Positions 23,996 to 36,500 of a DNA stretch of 64,000 bases are shown here, one piece after another. Where the stretch lies: NCBI GenBank assembly GCA_038025085.1, contig CM076144.1:43373001-43437000 (forward strand), read 5' to 3'. The number at the start of each line of letters is the position of its first letter. Position 1 is the stretch's first letter. Position numbers and translations under genes: made by a program. The notes under the pieces are model-generated. The model was not told the DNA's origin. It did no database searches and saw only the letters and a program-made list of their open reading frames with translations. The DNA is from Tetragonia tetragonoides (lineage: Eukaryota; Streptophyta; Magnoliopsida; Caryophyllales; Aizoaceae).

Positions 23996-26440
23996 TTGGA
24001 GTATGAGGCAGTCAACGCTTGTCTTCATGCAAAAGATTTGGTCAATGAATCTCTGCGAGTATCAAACTTGTCTTTGCACTAACCATAACTAAGGTATGGG
24101 CTTCTTTCTCTTCTTTGACTCGTCAATGACACGCCTGATAATAATTCTTTGTGCATTACATCAAGAAGCCTGGTAGTTTAAGACTGCGCCACTTTTCTGA
24201 GGTATAAATTTGCTAGATTACAAAGTTGAAGGATAATTGGACATTCATTTTCTTGTTAAACATTGTCTCTCCACAAGTTTGTTGTTGACTATGTGTTAAT
24301 TAGGATGTACATTTGTTTACTATGAATATACCAGTAGTTTTTTGGATTGTTATGCCGTACTGTATAATGTATATCACTCTTGTCTACGCACAGTACCACT
24401 TAAAATGATGTTTTTACCTAGCGTTATGAACAACTGTTCATTAGGGCCTGCTGTAGTATCATTAGAATTCCTTAAACTGATAATGTAGTTAACTTAAAAC
24501 AGTATGGCATGTAAGTAATTCATTTACGACATCGACATGTAATGCAATATGGAAAACTGAGTATGAATAGATTATGATGATGGAGCTATGCATTGGTAGT
24601 TAAGTGAGTTAGTTATGTTGATTATGAACCACTTTTTTCTTTTCTTTTCTTTTTTTATCAAGGGACGGGAGAAGTTTTCATTAATAAAAAGCCATTTGAC
24701 ATCTACAAAGATGAATTTCTCTAAAGTACAAATCTAAACTCATAACAGTTCTTATGCACAAATAAATGTTGGTACTTTAGCTATTATGCTCATTTCAAAA
24801 TGATATTCTATGCAACTTTAATCCATTATTGGTGGGACTTTATAAAGAAAATACGATATGAGAGTTTTAGCAGAACATGTATTGTAAAGGATGGTTCCTC
24901 GCAAATTTTCCTTTAATATATTGAGACATTGATATAAATATAGGTTTTGCAGGACATGACTCTGCAGTGGATTCTTGCAACAGTAACAGATGGGACTTGG
25001 TTATCTTTGTTCTACTTCAAAAGTCTGAAGAAACTGTGAAGAAGTTATCAAGAGCAGAAAGCACACTGGAAGTAGCTTGATCAAAATTTATATTTGCCCA
25101 AACATGAAGCCCAAATCTTGCACTTTGACCTAGTGCTGAAGTTGGGAACAGACCAGATTGGTTCCCTGTTGATTTTAGAGGTTGCTGGAAACACATAATG
25201 CCCTAGTGTTCTCTCTTTTCTTTAATTTTTGTATCATTTTCAATTTTGCTTTTTCATGTGTTGAGAAAATTGTATTCATTTTGTATAAGGAATACTGTGT
25301 ATTTTGTTATTCGTGACACCCATTAAGCTACCCTATTGAACAAGTTAAGTTCTACTAATCCACATACAGCTTTGAGCTCTGTCCATTGCTTTTCCTCAGT
25401 TCTCACCAACGGTATATTTAACTCTTGCCGTAGCCTGGTTCGTCCAGAGCTTGATATTGTCCTTCCTTTCGTAAACTCATTCCTGGGAAGGAGGCCGCCA
25501 TGGATGATGTCCATGTCCTAGTGTTGCGATTGCGAGTCTAATTCAGATAAAAGTTCTTTGCGGAAAGGTCATAGCTAGAGATGTTATGGATTGTGCTCTC
25601 TGACTTCGTTGCAAAAGGTCCAGATTCATGGCAGAAATGGGTAAGAATTGTAGCTACAAGTCTCTGCCAAGAGCTTCTACCAAAGGACTGTGAATAGCAT
25701 CCACCTGGCCTTGTACAACACACCAATTCAAACTTACTCTCGAGTTTTTCTTACTATATTCATAATAAAGTGTGTGAAGCTCATTTTCTTGGGCCAAGCA
25801 TTACAAAGTTGATTTTGAGTACGTGCTCCCAAGAGTAGGTAAAAATTTGCGCCTACCCATTAAGTGGCCATAGTAAAAAAAAGTTAAGTCGGTGTGTCGG
25901 GTTGAGTGCTCATAAGAGCCCCCAAAGATTTGCGTCGTAGTCATGTCCATGCCATCTCGAACAAACATTGACACTATGGAGTGAAAAGGTAAGATATTGT
26001 GTTCTCCAGTTGAAATACGTTGAACTAAATTGAATGTAACTATAATGAACGAATTGTTATTAACATTGTTATTGTTGTTGTTGCTTTGTTTTAATAAATA
26101 ATAATACTATTGTGACATAAAAATAATATTACTATCAAATTCAGTTGAATTAAAAAGAATTGAATTGAATACAACACACTTGTGAAATTTGAAAGAATAT
26201 GCTCGGTTTGAAAAGAGAAAAATAATCAAAAATAAAAACTCCATTTAAATGGACCTAAAACTTACGGAGTTGTATTTTTATTTTAAATAATTAAAAGTTT
26301 TTTTTGGGTGCAATAAATAATTAAAAGTTTAGAATGCCTTTGTGTTTTTCCTAGTTAGGATTATGTTGGTTAAACCTGTTACAGTAGTGACGACCATAAT
26401 CCCACAATTAAGTAATTGAGAAAGCCTAACATATATGTCA
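23996..26440 (+). other. PNPase 3' flank and intergenic sequence
   Basis: The first part is probably 3' UTR with a possible intron (donor 24094, acceptor 24951-24952) reaching about 25300. A block at 24640-24800 reads on the minus strand like a LINE/SINE tail (cattaatgaaaacttctccc) without a clear target duplication. From 25320 to 25726 two minus-strand open frames of about 60 codons are not recognisable. The rest is AT-rich with nothing identifiable. Confidence 0.4.
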
Positions 26441-26454
26441 ACTAGATTTCGTGT

Positions 26455-26785
26455 CCGTGCGATGCACGGGTTCTTGTTTATCATGCATACTCCGTTATTA
26501 GAAGAAATATAATAAAAAAAATTTAATCATATCAATATGTAAAGTTGAATAATAGGAGTAGCAGAGAACAATAATAATATTTTTATCAACAAAAAAAAAA
26601 CACATTTAACAAAGAAATTACATTTTTAGTGAATGTATAATATAATTTTTTTTTTTTTGGATAATAAATATAATGCTTATATTACTTATCTCTTATTAAA
26701 ATAAAATAAAACTATTTTTAATTTCTTTTTAATCACCCATGCATTTATGACTATTTATTACCTATTCACTGCTTGGTGAAAACTC

Positions 26786-26835
<50 letters not shown>
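26455..26835. repeat. AT-rich repeat unit, left copy, ending in (TA)n
   Basis: It starts near the palindrome CCGTGCGATGCACGG, a motif common at the ends of dispersed plant repeats, and continues as AT-rich sequence. The part from about 26655 to the (TA)24 tract at 26788-26835 is repeated at 31798-31980 with roughly 85% identity by eye. The minus-strand LINE lies exactly between the two copies. Confidence 0.65.
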
Positions 26836-26837
<2 letters not shown>

Positions 26838-26991
26838 TATAAAAGAGCTACTTTCATTACCAAAAGGACATGCAAACAGTCAAGTCTCATACAAAAGCAA
26901 AGAGGGAGAATATCTTGGTCAAGGCACCTTCTAGGAAGGATACTTGAGCCAAAATTAGCAAAGCCTCAATGCCAAATAACGTAAACTTTTA

Positions 26992-29900
26992 CTAGAATAT
27001 CTTATCTGTAGCTTTGACATCCCTAGACAAAACACATCCAAACCTACAAGACATTACAGTTTTGATCTGCTCTACAATAACTTGTGGATTACATATTTGA
27101 TTAGAGAAAACAGCTTTATTTCGTGCCAACCAAACATAGTAGACAGCAGCAGCAGCTACAGCATACAACTTTTGTTTCCTTTGCTTGTTTCCTCGCTTCT
27201 TCATCAACCAAGGTATCCATCTGTGAAGATCAGCAGGCCACCCACACAACTTAGTCCAAGCTTTTATCCCATCCAAAACCTGACTAGTTACTGAACAAGA
27301 GAAGAAAAGATGATCTCCCGTTTCCTTGTGATTCTGACATAAAGGACATCTCTCATCAGGGACATGACACTGAATGGTGAGCAATCTCTCCCTTGTAAGG
27401 AGCCTCCCCTGTGCAGCAAGCCACAACAACAATGCATGTCGAGGGATAGTATACCTTCCCCATACCATAGCCGCCTCTTTAAAACGATTCTGATCACCAA
27501 TAAACAATTCATAGCCATTTTGAATTGTGTACTCACCTCTGTTATTAACTGGCCAGGAAGGATGAACACTTAGCCCTCCAGCATCACCTCTCAACTTCAT
27601 GATTTTCTTCCAGTACCAACTGCAATCAGCAGGTATCCTGTACTCATACAACTCCTTCCCTCTCAGATAAATGACATGTACCCACCTCACCCATAAGCTG
27701 TCTTTTTTGTTTGCTATAGCCCACAAATGTTAGCAATAGCAGCTCTATTCCACAGTTTGCAGTTCTTTATATTCAGGCCACCAAACCTTTTAGGGAGGCA
27801 AACTTTATCCCATGCAATCAAAGGAATCTTTGTACTAGTGGTGGACTGGCCCCAAAGAAAATTCCTACAAACTTTTTCAATTTGTTTAACCACAGATTGT
27901 GGTAAAATAAAGACAGAGGCCCAATAGACATGCATGGTGTATAAAACAGAATTCACAAGCTGCGCCCTACCAGCTAGAGATAAATGTCTAGTAGTCCAGC
28001 AATGAATCCTGGTCGTTATCTTCTCAATCAAAAACTGACAATCCAGTTTAGACCACTTAGTGGGAGACAGTGGCATCCCCAAATACCTCATAGGGAATTT
28101 CCCTTCACTAAACCCTGTCATCTCAACAATTTGATTCTTCAATTCTGCTGTAACCCCTCCAATAAACACCTGTTACTTGTTGTGATTTGCAGTAAGCCCA
28201 GTAGCTGAGGAGAAATGCTGAAAACCTTCCATGATTCTTTTTACAGAAAAAATTTCCCCTTTACAGAACACATAAGGTCATCTGCAAAGGTGAGACTAAC
28301 AAGCTGGACATTTTTACAAGATGGGTGGTAATGGAAACCTTTTAGTGTGCTGGCAACTCTCAAAGCTCTAGTGAGATACTCCATAACAAGCACAAAGATC
28401 AAGGGAGAGATAGGATCCCCTTGCCTAAGGCCCTTACCCCCCACAAACTTACCATGGATTCTACCCTTGATGTTCAGAGAAAAGCTAGTAGTAGTTATAC
28501 ACTTCATCACCCATTCAATGAATTGAGGAGGAAAGCCAAGCCCATGCAACATTTGCCTCACAAACACCCAATCAACAGTGTCATAAGCCTTTTTGAGATC
28601 CACCTTCATAATGCACCTTAGGGAGATGGTGGATCTCTTATACAATCTAATCAAGTCTTGAGTGATCATTATGTTATGCCCTATATATCTCCCATGTACA
28701 AATGCACCTTGATTATCACTAACAATACTAGGTAAAATATGCTTGAGCCTATTACAAAGCATCTTGGAAATTATTTTATACAAGGTGTTGCAACAAGCTA
28801 TAGGCCTATAATCACTAGCTTTCATGGGGTTCTCAATTTTAGGCACAAGAGTGATAACTGTAGCATTAAGTTGGTTAAGCAACTTACCAGTCTCAAAAAA
28901 ATTCAGGATAGAAAAGGCAATGTCATCTCCAGTATGCTCCCAAGTTGCCTTGAAAAATCCTGATCCATACCCGTCCTGACCAGGGCACTTGGTTGATGGA
29001 ATGGAAAATAATGCTACACGAACATCTTCTTTTGTAAAAGGTTGTAGCAATTGAACTTTCTAATCAGTATTGAGTACAGGACTAGCATCAATTACTCTCT
29101 GCTCAACATTATTAGTTTTTGAACTAGCACTTCCAAGCATCCCCTCATAGAAGTCACAAAATGTCTGCACAACTTCCTTGTAATCTGTAATCATCTCTCC
29201 TGCCTCTAAAGTTACAGCAACAATTCTGTTTTTGTGCCTTCTTTTCTTGATTATAGCATGATAATACTTGGAATTAGTATCACCATATTTCATCCATGTC
29301 ACTTTGCTTGTTTGCAGGTAAAAAAACTCCAGGGCATAGGAACATCTTCTGTATTCACTAACCAGCTCTTTTTCACGTCTCTGCATTTCAATATTGCGTG
29401 GATCCATGTGCAAAGTTGTCTGTATCTCCTGCATCCTTTCCCTTGCAGCAGAAGTTCTCACTTGGATTTCCCCAAAATGTTGTTGGTTGAGCTTTGCCAG
29501 AGGCCTTTGAAGCATTTGAAGCTTCTTCACAATAACATACATTCTGCAACCTTTGATATAAGTACTCCAGACATCGTCCACCACTTGCTTGAAACTTGCA
29601 GCAGTGGTCCACATATCATAAAACCTAAAAGGTTTCCTACCAAAATCAGGGAACTTAAAAAACTTAATCACCAACGGATCATGATCTGAAGTATCATTTG
29701 GCAGGGCTTGAGCAACTGAATCAGAGAAGTCATTGATCCAGTCCTCATTAACGAACACCCAATCAAGTTTAGAGTAAACTCTGGTGTTATCCTCATGTCG
29801 ATTGCACCATGAGTATCTGCCTCCCACTCTGCTCATCTCCTGCACCATGCAATAAGTGATACAACTAGTGAAATCTTTAATTTCAGCAAAAGTTACCTTA

Positions 29901-30370
29901 TTCCCACCAACCCTATCCTCTTCAGAAAGGATACTGTTGAAATCACCTAGAATAACTCAAGGCAATGTCATAGTATCACTGGTAGTCCTCAAGAAGGACC
30001 ATAATGTCATCCTCTCCTCTATAGTATTATATCCATATTTGAAAGATGTAAAGAAATTTTTTTGTGAGGCTAAATGTATAACTTTACAGTGTATCACCTG
30101 TGCAAGTGAAACTTCAATAGTCACATGGAAAATTGCTGGATTCCACACCACCCAAATCCGCCCTTTAGGGTCTTGTTCATAGTTCATATGAGATCCCCAG
30201 GAAGGAAAAAGTTTATTAAGACAAAAATGATAGTTATTTTTCCTGATTTTTGTCTCCACCGGGCCAACCAAACCAAGTTTATTCATCAAGCAGAAGTTGA
30301 AGATATCCATCTGCTTTGTAGGACCATTAAGGCCCCTAACGTTCCAAACAGCAAAATTATCCAAATCCAT
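26992..30370 (-). pseudogene. LINE ORF2: endonuclease, reverse transcriptase, zf-RVT (broken)
   Basis: ORF2 starts at an ATG (30370) that overlaps the end of ORF1 and reads MDLDNFAVWNVRGLNGPTKQ. The endonuclease (VILGDFN, SDHDPLVIKFF) is cut by a TGA at about 29957, most simply a Trp codon change. A TAG at 29060-29062 precedes the RT domain (ITLVPKIENP, MKVDLKKAYDTVDW, GLRQGDPISPLIF, FADDLM). After FADD the frame shifts (28241) and continues at 27714-28169, then at 26992-27726 with the C-terminal CPLCQNHKETGDHLFFSC motif. Two stops and two or more frameshifts inactivate it; most catalytic residues survive. Confidence 0.9.
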
Positions 30371-31716
30371 TTGCTTGCGCAAGCAAAGGATTATCCTCAA
30401 TTTCACCACCCTGTGGTGTTGCAAGACATTCAGAATCCAAAATGTCTACTTCTTCAGCATTTAGAGCTTCAAATGGATTACTTGTAGAAGGCCCTTCAGT
30501 TGTAGCCTGAACTGGTCTTCTTGCCCTACTAGGTACAGACCATTCCCCATGAGTCTGAGTTCCAACATTAGGTGCATTAGGCTGCACAATTGCTGCAGGT
30601 GCATTAGGCTGCACAATTGTTACAGGTGCAGTAGGTACTGCAATAGTAGTGGCAACACTAGTATTTTGAGCAGGAGCTGTGGAAGCAACCTGCCCTTGAT
30701 TTGGTTGTATCTCCTTTGCTCTCCACACCCTAGGATGTTTTTTCTTGCAATCCTTCTCTTCATGTCCATACTGTTTGCAAAACCCACAACAAGTTGGCTT
30801 CCAATCAAATATCACTTTCTGTCTGATCATATCTCCCTTATCATTCTCAAAGTAAACAATTCAGGCATAGAAGGCTGAATTTCAATATCCACCAAAATAC
30901 GGGCATAATTCACCCCAGTCTTCTCTTGCGTAGCTTTATCTGCCATAATTGGTGTACCAAACAAGCTACCTATCTTACTTAATGAACTAGCACTCCAGTA
31001 TTTCCAGTCAAGTTTTGGTAATTTAACCCAAGTGGGAACAGAGTCAACCTTGAATGCATCTTGCATGTCCTCTGCCCAAGGTCGAACTATCACTGGCTTT
31101 TTATCAAAGTGGTAGATTTCAGACTGAATAACAATGTCTCTACTAGCCACAGTACCAAATCTCACCACAATCAAACCATCCCTTAATCGAACAATTTTAT
31201 CAATACCTAGCTTCCCCCATATCTTTCGCACAAACCCACTGAAAATTGGTAATGGCGGATTGGATCCTACAACATGACATACTACTGCAGTTTTCCAATA
31301 TTCAATTTCAGACCTAACATCTTCAGCATCAATTTTACCAACAGCTACCCCCCTTTAAAATCAGGTTTAACATAATCCAATTTACATCCTGCATTACGAA
31401 GCTTTGAAACATCGAAGTGTTCCCACACATTAGGTTGTGAGAAATTACCTGGAATTGGTATCGCAGGAGTATCCCTCTCTGGCTGTTCAATAGCATCAGC
31501 CCAAGAACCAGATTTGTTCAAGTGCTGCACATGTTCCCATCTCAGTTCCTCGTAGCTAAAGCCGACATCCAGAATTCCTTCATCAGCAGAAGCCTGAAGT
31601 TCCTTCCCCAAGTTTCTCACTAATCGAGCCGGAGTAGAACTCCTCTCTGTCATCGGCGACGCCGTAGTCACCGGGTGTTTCTGTTTGGGAGGTCGTCCCC
31701 TCTTCCCCCCAGGCAT
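30357..31716 (-). pseudogene. LINE ORF1 (gag-like, CCHC zinc knuckle), frameshifted
   Basis: The start is MPGGKRGRPPKQKHPV, a basic AT-hook-like N-terminus. The frame breaks at a G6 run near 31350, resumes in 30827-31231 (VRPWAEDMQDAF, WVKLPKLDWKYWS: a DUF4283-type region), and shifts again near 30830 by a one-base loss. It then continues as FDWKPTCCGFCKQYGHEEKDC (a CCHC knuckle) and a Pro/Ala-rich tail ending at 30357. ORF1 binds element RNA in related LINEs. The two frameshifts prevent a full protein. Confidence 0.85.
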
Positions 31717-31790
31717 GGGTGGCGTGTTTAGGCAGGCGCCCTAACTATTGCCAGGAGAGAGACGCTCTCAAAAACTTAAACAAAATTTTT

Positions 31791-31924
31791 ACATATATAT
31801 TGATAAATATAATACTTATGTTACTTATCTCTTATTAAAATAAAATAAAATTAATTTTAATTTTTTTTTCATCGTCCATGTATTTATGGTTATTTGTTAC
31901 ATATTCAATACTTGGTGAGAACTC

Positions 31925-31980
<56 letters not shown>
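31791..31980. repeat. AT-rich repeat unit, right copy, ending in (TA)n
   Basis: It aligns with 26655-26835, sharing cttatctcttattaaaata and the run into ctcaattatatata. The microsatellite is (AT)26 at about 31928-31979. It follows the 5' end of the LINE directly. Confidence 0.7.
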
Positions 31981-31982
<2 letters not shown>

Positions 31983-33521
31983 TGATTGGCCAGCTCTTCG
32001 ATTGCTCGTATCATTCATGAGCTTTATCCATGACTGGATACTCCTGGATATTCATCAACTTATCGGAACACAATATCAATCTTGGGACCTCTAATTTTAG
32101 TATCCCAGAAAAGTTTATTCTTCGACCAAGACTTTAGGTAATGCCAATCCACGATTCAAGCTCATAAAGAGGTATTTGCGTACTGAGGAAGTAGGGAGGA
32201 ATTAGAATTAGGGGTGAGTAGAAAAATCAGGTACCCAGTATCAGAACAGAAATCGATGGTTTCAAAACCTAAACCAGTCAACTAATTTCAATTCCGCTTT
32301 TCAAAATAGGAACCGATATCAACCAATTTCAATTTCGATTTCCGACTTTTAGGAACTAGAACAAATTAGATTCCCAGTGTAAATACTGAAATACATAACT
32401 TTCCTACTACTCCATTTTTGTGCTTCCCATTCTTTTAAAAAAGTACATATAATCGTTTAACACACTTTCTTTCACCTTCAATCTCTCGTCAAAATGTCCA
32501 AATTCCATCGCCTACACAATCCACTATGGGCCTATGGCTCATTTGCCAATTTTGAGATGACATATAACATAAAAAGCTTGATGCCCCATTTAGCAGCCAG
32601 CTCTCCTAGACGGTCACAAGAAGTATGGAGCTTAATTTCCATGGGACAACAACTATTTATAAAGAGTGAAATCCTACTTATTAAATTTCCTCACAATTTA
32701 AGTCACAATGCCAAATCAGAAATTTCACCCAACCATGAAACTAAACCGACAGTATTCGTATTTGGATTCGATATGGAACCGGTGGGTTTCCAGAAACAGG
32801 TGGCTACACGGTAGATTCAATGCTAATTCCTAGTAATTAGAAAATGGTGTAACTAATTCCAACTCAAATTTCTAAAAATTAGGATACGGTGGATCCAATT
32901 CCAATTTCGAGGCAATACCCAGTGGGTACCCAATCGTGCTCACCCCTCATTAAAATAGTAGAATCCCACATTAAAAGAATTGAGAAAGAATCATCAACAT
33001 GTATGTTAAGCGAGTTATCCATTCAATAATTTTTACCGTCTCACTTTATCTGTGTGTGATATTGCTGATCTTCTCTTTAAAACCGCATCATACGAGTTTT
33101 TGTGTCCTTGAATATTGTCAAGAGTTATCCAAGTCTTTTTTTCCTTTAAAAAAGGGAGTCTTTGGCTCTTTGCATTTGTTAATGGCGTTAGCAAAACGCG
33201 AAACAAGGCCAGTATTAATTTCAGCTAACCAGGTACCAGAGAATGAAAATGGCTCCCAAACCAACCATTGATGAAGTGACAGATGGAACACTTAACATCC
33301 AAGAAAAGAACAACCGACGATCTAAATTAATATTCACTCTTCCTTCCACAAAAAAAAAATAAATAAAAAAAAATCCTACCCCACTTTTCCTTTTTCTTTA
33401 TAATTTTATTCCCCCAACACTTCCACCAATCTCCAAAAACTCCCACATTTAATAACAACCTTTACCAAACACTACTATAAGTAAAAAAACTAACTTCTCC
33501 ATTTTCAACATTTCCCATGAA
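31981..33521. other. Upstream region of the GT14 gene
   Basis: It contains a hAT-type MITE (32209-32948, own entry). Between 32949 and 33521 nothing else is recognised except a possible TATA-like TTATAATTT at 33398-33406, about 120 bp before the ATG of the GT14 gene. Confidence 0.4.
32209..32948. mobile_element. hAT-type MITE (TAGGGGTGAG ends)
   Basis: The left end TAGGGGTGAGTAGAAAAATC and the right end, read inward, GAGGGGTGAGCACGATTGGG, both run into gGTACCCA. The 8-bp duplication is ATTAGAAT (32201-32208) and ATTAAAAT (32949-32956), with one mismatch. An 8-bp duplication plus TAGGGGTG termini point to the hAT superfamily. It is 740 bp, has no transposase, and lies about 570 bp upstream of the GT14 start codon. 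Confidence 0.7.
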
Positions 33522-36500
33522 ATGGGTATCAAAAAACTGATTCTCACAATCCTCTTCACTTCAATAACATTCTCTCTCCTATACATCTCAACAAGATTAA
33601 CAAAACCCATTTTTGAAATCAACCCAAAATCCCAAAAAGGCACATTAAAATTGCTCAAAACACCAAACATTACAAAAGAATACCCAGTTACATTTGCTTA
33701 TCTAATTTCAGCATCAACTGGTGATGTTGGTAAACTCAAAAGAACATTACTTGCACTTTACCATCCTGGTAACTTTTACTTGATCCACTTTGATTATGGT
33801 GCTCCAAAATCACAGCATTTAGAAGTTGCTGAATTTGTGTCTAAAGAGCCTGTTTTTGGTCAAGTTAATAATGTTTGGATTGTTGGTAAACCCAATCTTG
33901 TTACTTATAGAGGTCCAACTATGCTTGCTACTACTTTACATGCTATGGCTATTCTTTTGAAGACTTGCAAATGGGATTGGTTTATTAACCTCAGTGCTTC
34001 TGATTATCCTTTGGTTACTCAAGATGGTATGGTGAGTGCCCTTTACTCTGTTTATTTTTCTGTTTTGGGTATTTTGGGAAAACATTTGTCCGGGTTTGAC
34101 CCAGTACATTTTTTACCTCACCTGAATGTCAATTAGTTTAGCTGGTAAAATTTACTAGATAATTTGATTTCAAACCCGAGTTTATAACCCCTTGCACCTT
34201 ATAGGCCTTATTGGTATATTGATTGATTGAACTTGTGTGCAGATCTAATCCATGCTTTTTCTGGCTTACCTAAGGATCTTAATTTTGTACAGCACTCAAG
34301 TCACCTGGGTTGGAAACTGTAAGTGTAGTATTGTTACTTCTCACTATATATATTTACTAAATTATCATTTTCCTGAAAAAGGTTTATAATACAGTAATTA
34401 TCTGAATGGAATTTTCAGCAATAAGAGGGGAAAACCAGTAATAATGGACCCAGCACTGTACAGTCTAAACAAATCAGAAATTTGGTGGGCTATCAAACAA
34501 AGGGCACTTCCAACTTCTTTCAAGCTATATACAGGTTTGCTTTAATTATTGGCTAATCCTTCTATAATAATTGCTGTTAAACTGTTATCTGATAATGTAC
34601 CTTTTCTTAAGTTTACCTTTTTGGTTTGGTGTGTGGTTACTAACATATACAGTAAAGTTTAAATTATTGGCTAATTCTTATATTTAAGGTGATATTTTAC
34701 GTCAATAAACACTATTATCAGGTCTTATATTAAAAAGTGGAGCTCTTTTAAGTTTCTTAAGATATAAATAACCTGATAATAGTGTTTTATGAACTGGAAT
34801 AAGTCGGAAAACTGTTAATGTACCTTTTGTTAAGTTTACCCTTTTGGTTTGTTGTGGGGTTACTAACATAAAAAGTTTAGAAAGAGTACAAATACAAGCA
34901 AAGCATATAGTGGCATAGCAAAAAAAAAAAAAAAAAAAAAAAAAGCAAAGCATATAGTAATTCTTTAGTGGAGCCATGGGATCATGATTGGATTACACTT
35001 TGTGTAATATACACAATCATGTCTTTGTGTTTATCTCTCTCCTTCTTCTTGGCTCTCTTTGGATTTCATAAAGGTAGTATGGGTGTGGGATAGAGGAGAG
35101 AGATAGACACAAAACATATTTGTGTATATTACACCAACTGTAAGCCTAGCATTACTCTATATGATGATATGTCAGTGTTAATATGATTAGTCCCTCAGAT
35201 CAGGCATTTTTACCATCCACTTGTCCTTTTTTCTCAAATTAGACTCACTTTCATGACAGTTCCCCCCAAGTACCCCACAGAAAGAACATGATGAACATGC
35301 TCTAACAAGGGTTGGGCATTCATTGGGGGCGTTAGGAACAATGGGTATGTCCAGCCAACCAGAGAAATAGGTTCGAAATTTATCACTTAAGCTAGCCGGG
35401 ACAAAGCCAGTATTTTATGAGTAACGGGGCCGATAGAAAAAAAAATTGAGTAAAATAATTTAGTGTTAAAAAAATTATTTACTTAAAATTATATGTTTTT
35501 CATCAAAGCAAAATCATATAAAGTCCAAACTGAGTATATCTTTTCGTAATCTTTTTTTCATTCCCTATCCAAGAAAAACAATATTAATTTTTTTCATTGT
35601 GTTATATGTTACTAAAATAAAAACTAACTTTCTTTCACATTGCTTCCCCCCTGCTAGCTGGTAAAAGTAAGGACTAAAGTTGAAAAGTTAGTCTGCACCC
35701 AAAAAAAAAAAAGTCGAAAAGTTAGTCAGAATATAGTAAAAAATGCCGGGGTAAAAATAGCTGGAATTGTTACAAAATGGCAACAAATTAACGGTTTTGC
35801 TAGCTGAAATTAAAAACTTGCATGCATAACATTCAAAATTTGATTACTCTGAACTGAAATTTAAAAATAGTCTGACAAACTATTTGGGAGCAAAGAGAAA
35901 ACAGTAGTTAAAAACTGAAAGCTGTAACATTAACCTAAAAACAAACTTTTATTTTGGTGGGAATCTAAAAACTAGCTTTCTTTTGCCAAACATACCCATA
36001 CTAGGCATAAGTCTATGTCTCGTCCATTCAATATCTGTATGAAAATGGAATTACCCAAGACCTTCTAAAAATTGCATTTTTTTGTTTTGTATTGTATTGT
36101 TAGTACGCAACTTTTGGCTTTAAAGAAATTGGAGGAGACTATACGCATCATTGGATGGTCGATAATGATGAATTTGTTATAAAATAATCAAAAAGATTTA
36201 TCATCAACATGGTCAACTCGAGAAAGTCAAAATTGTTTGGTTCTCCTTGCTCAAAAGTCACTGATCCAAAGCAACTACATTATTTTACATTACAGTATAG
36301 ACAATATAAAATTAAGCCATCCGTTGCCTTAATTTATGGAGTAAGTAATAATTAAAACATTGAATTCAGAAATTGGCTTACATTCCCTCAAAAAAAAAAA
36401 AGAAATTGGCTTACATTATAAAACGATTTCCTCAGTAAATTTAGAAAGTAATACGCATAATAGGCTGGGATAGAAAATAATTCCCAATAAGATGTTCACG

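Larger units (their letters stand above)
26836..31790 (-). mobile_element. Near full-length L1-type LINE, inactivated
   Basis: A complete-looking two-ORF LINE on the minus strand: 5' UTR start near 31785, ORF1 from 31716, ORF2 from 30370, 3' end near 26840. ORF1 has the nucleic-acid-binding (DUF4283-like) region and a CCHC knuckle. ORF2 has AP-type endonuclease, RT and a C-terminal zf-RVT region. About five lesions interrupt it. Instead of a poly(A) tail it abuts a (TA)n tract. It lies between PNPase and the GT14 gene, opposite in orientation to both. Confidence 0.9.

Noticed and set aside
25323..25726. Two minus-strand frames (62-63 codons) downstream of PNPase
   Set aside because: Could be a decayed transposon gene, but no motif was convincing enough to call.
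28421..30487. Plus-strand open frames across the first LINE
   Set aside because: Shadows of the minus-strand ORF1/ORF2 coding sequence.
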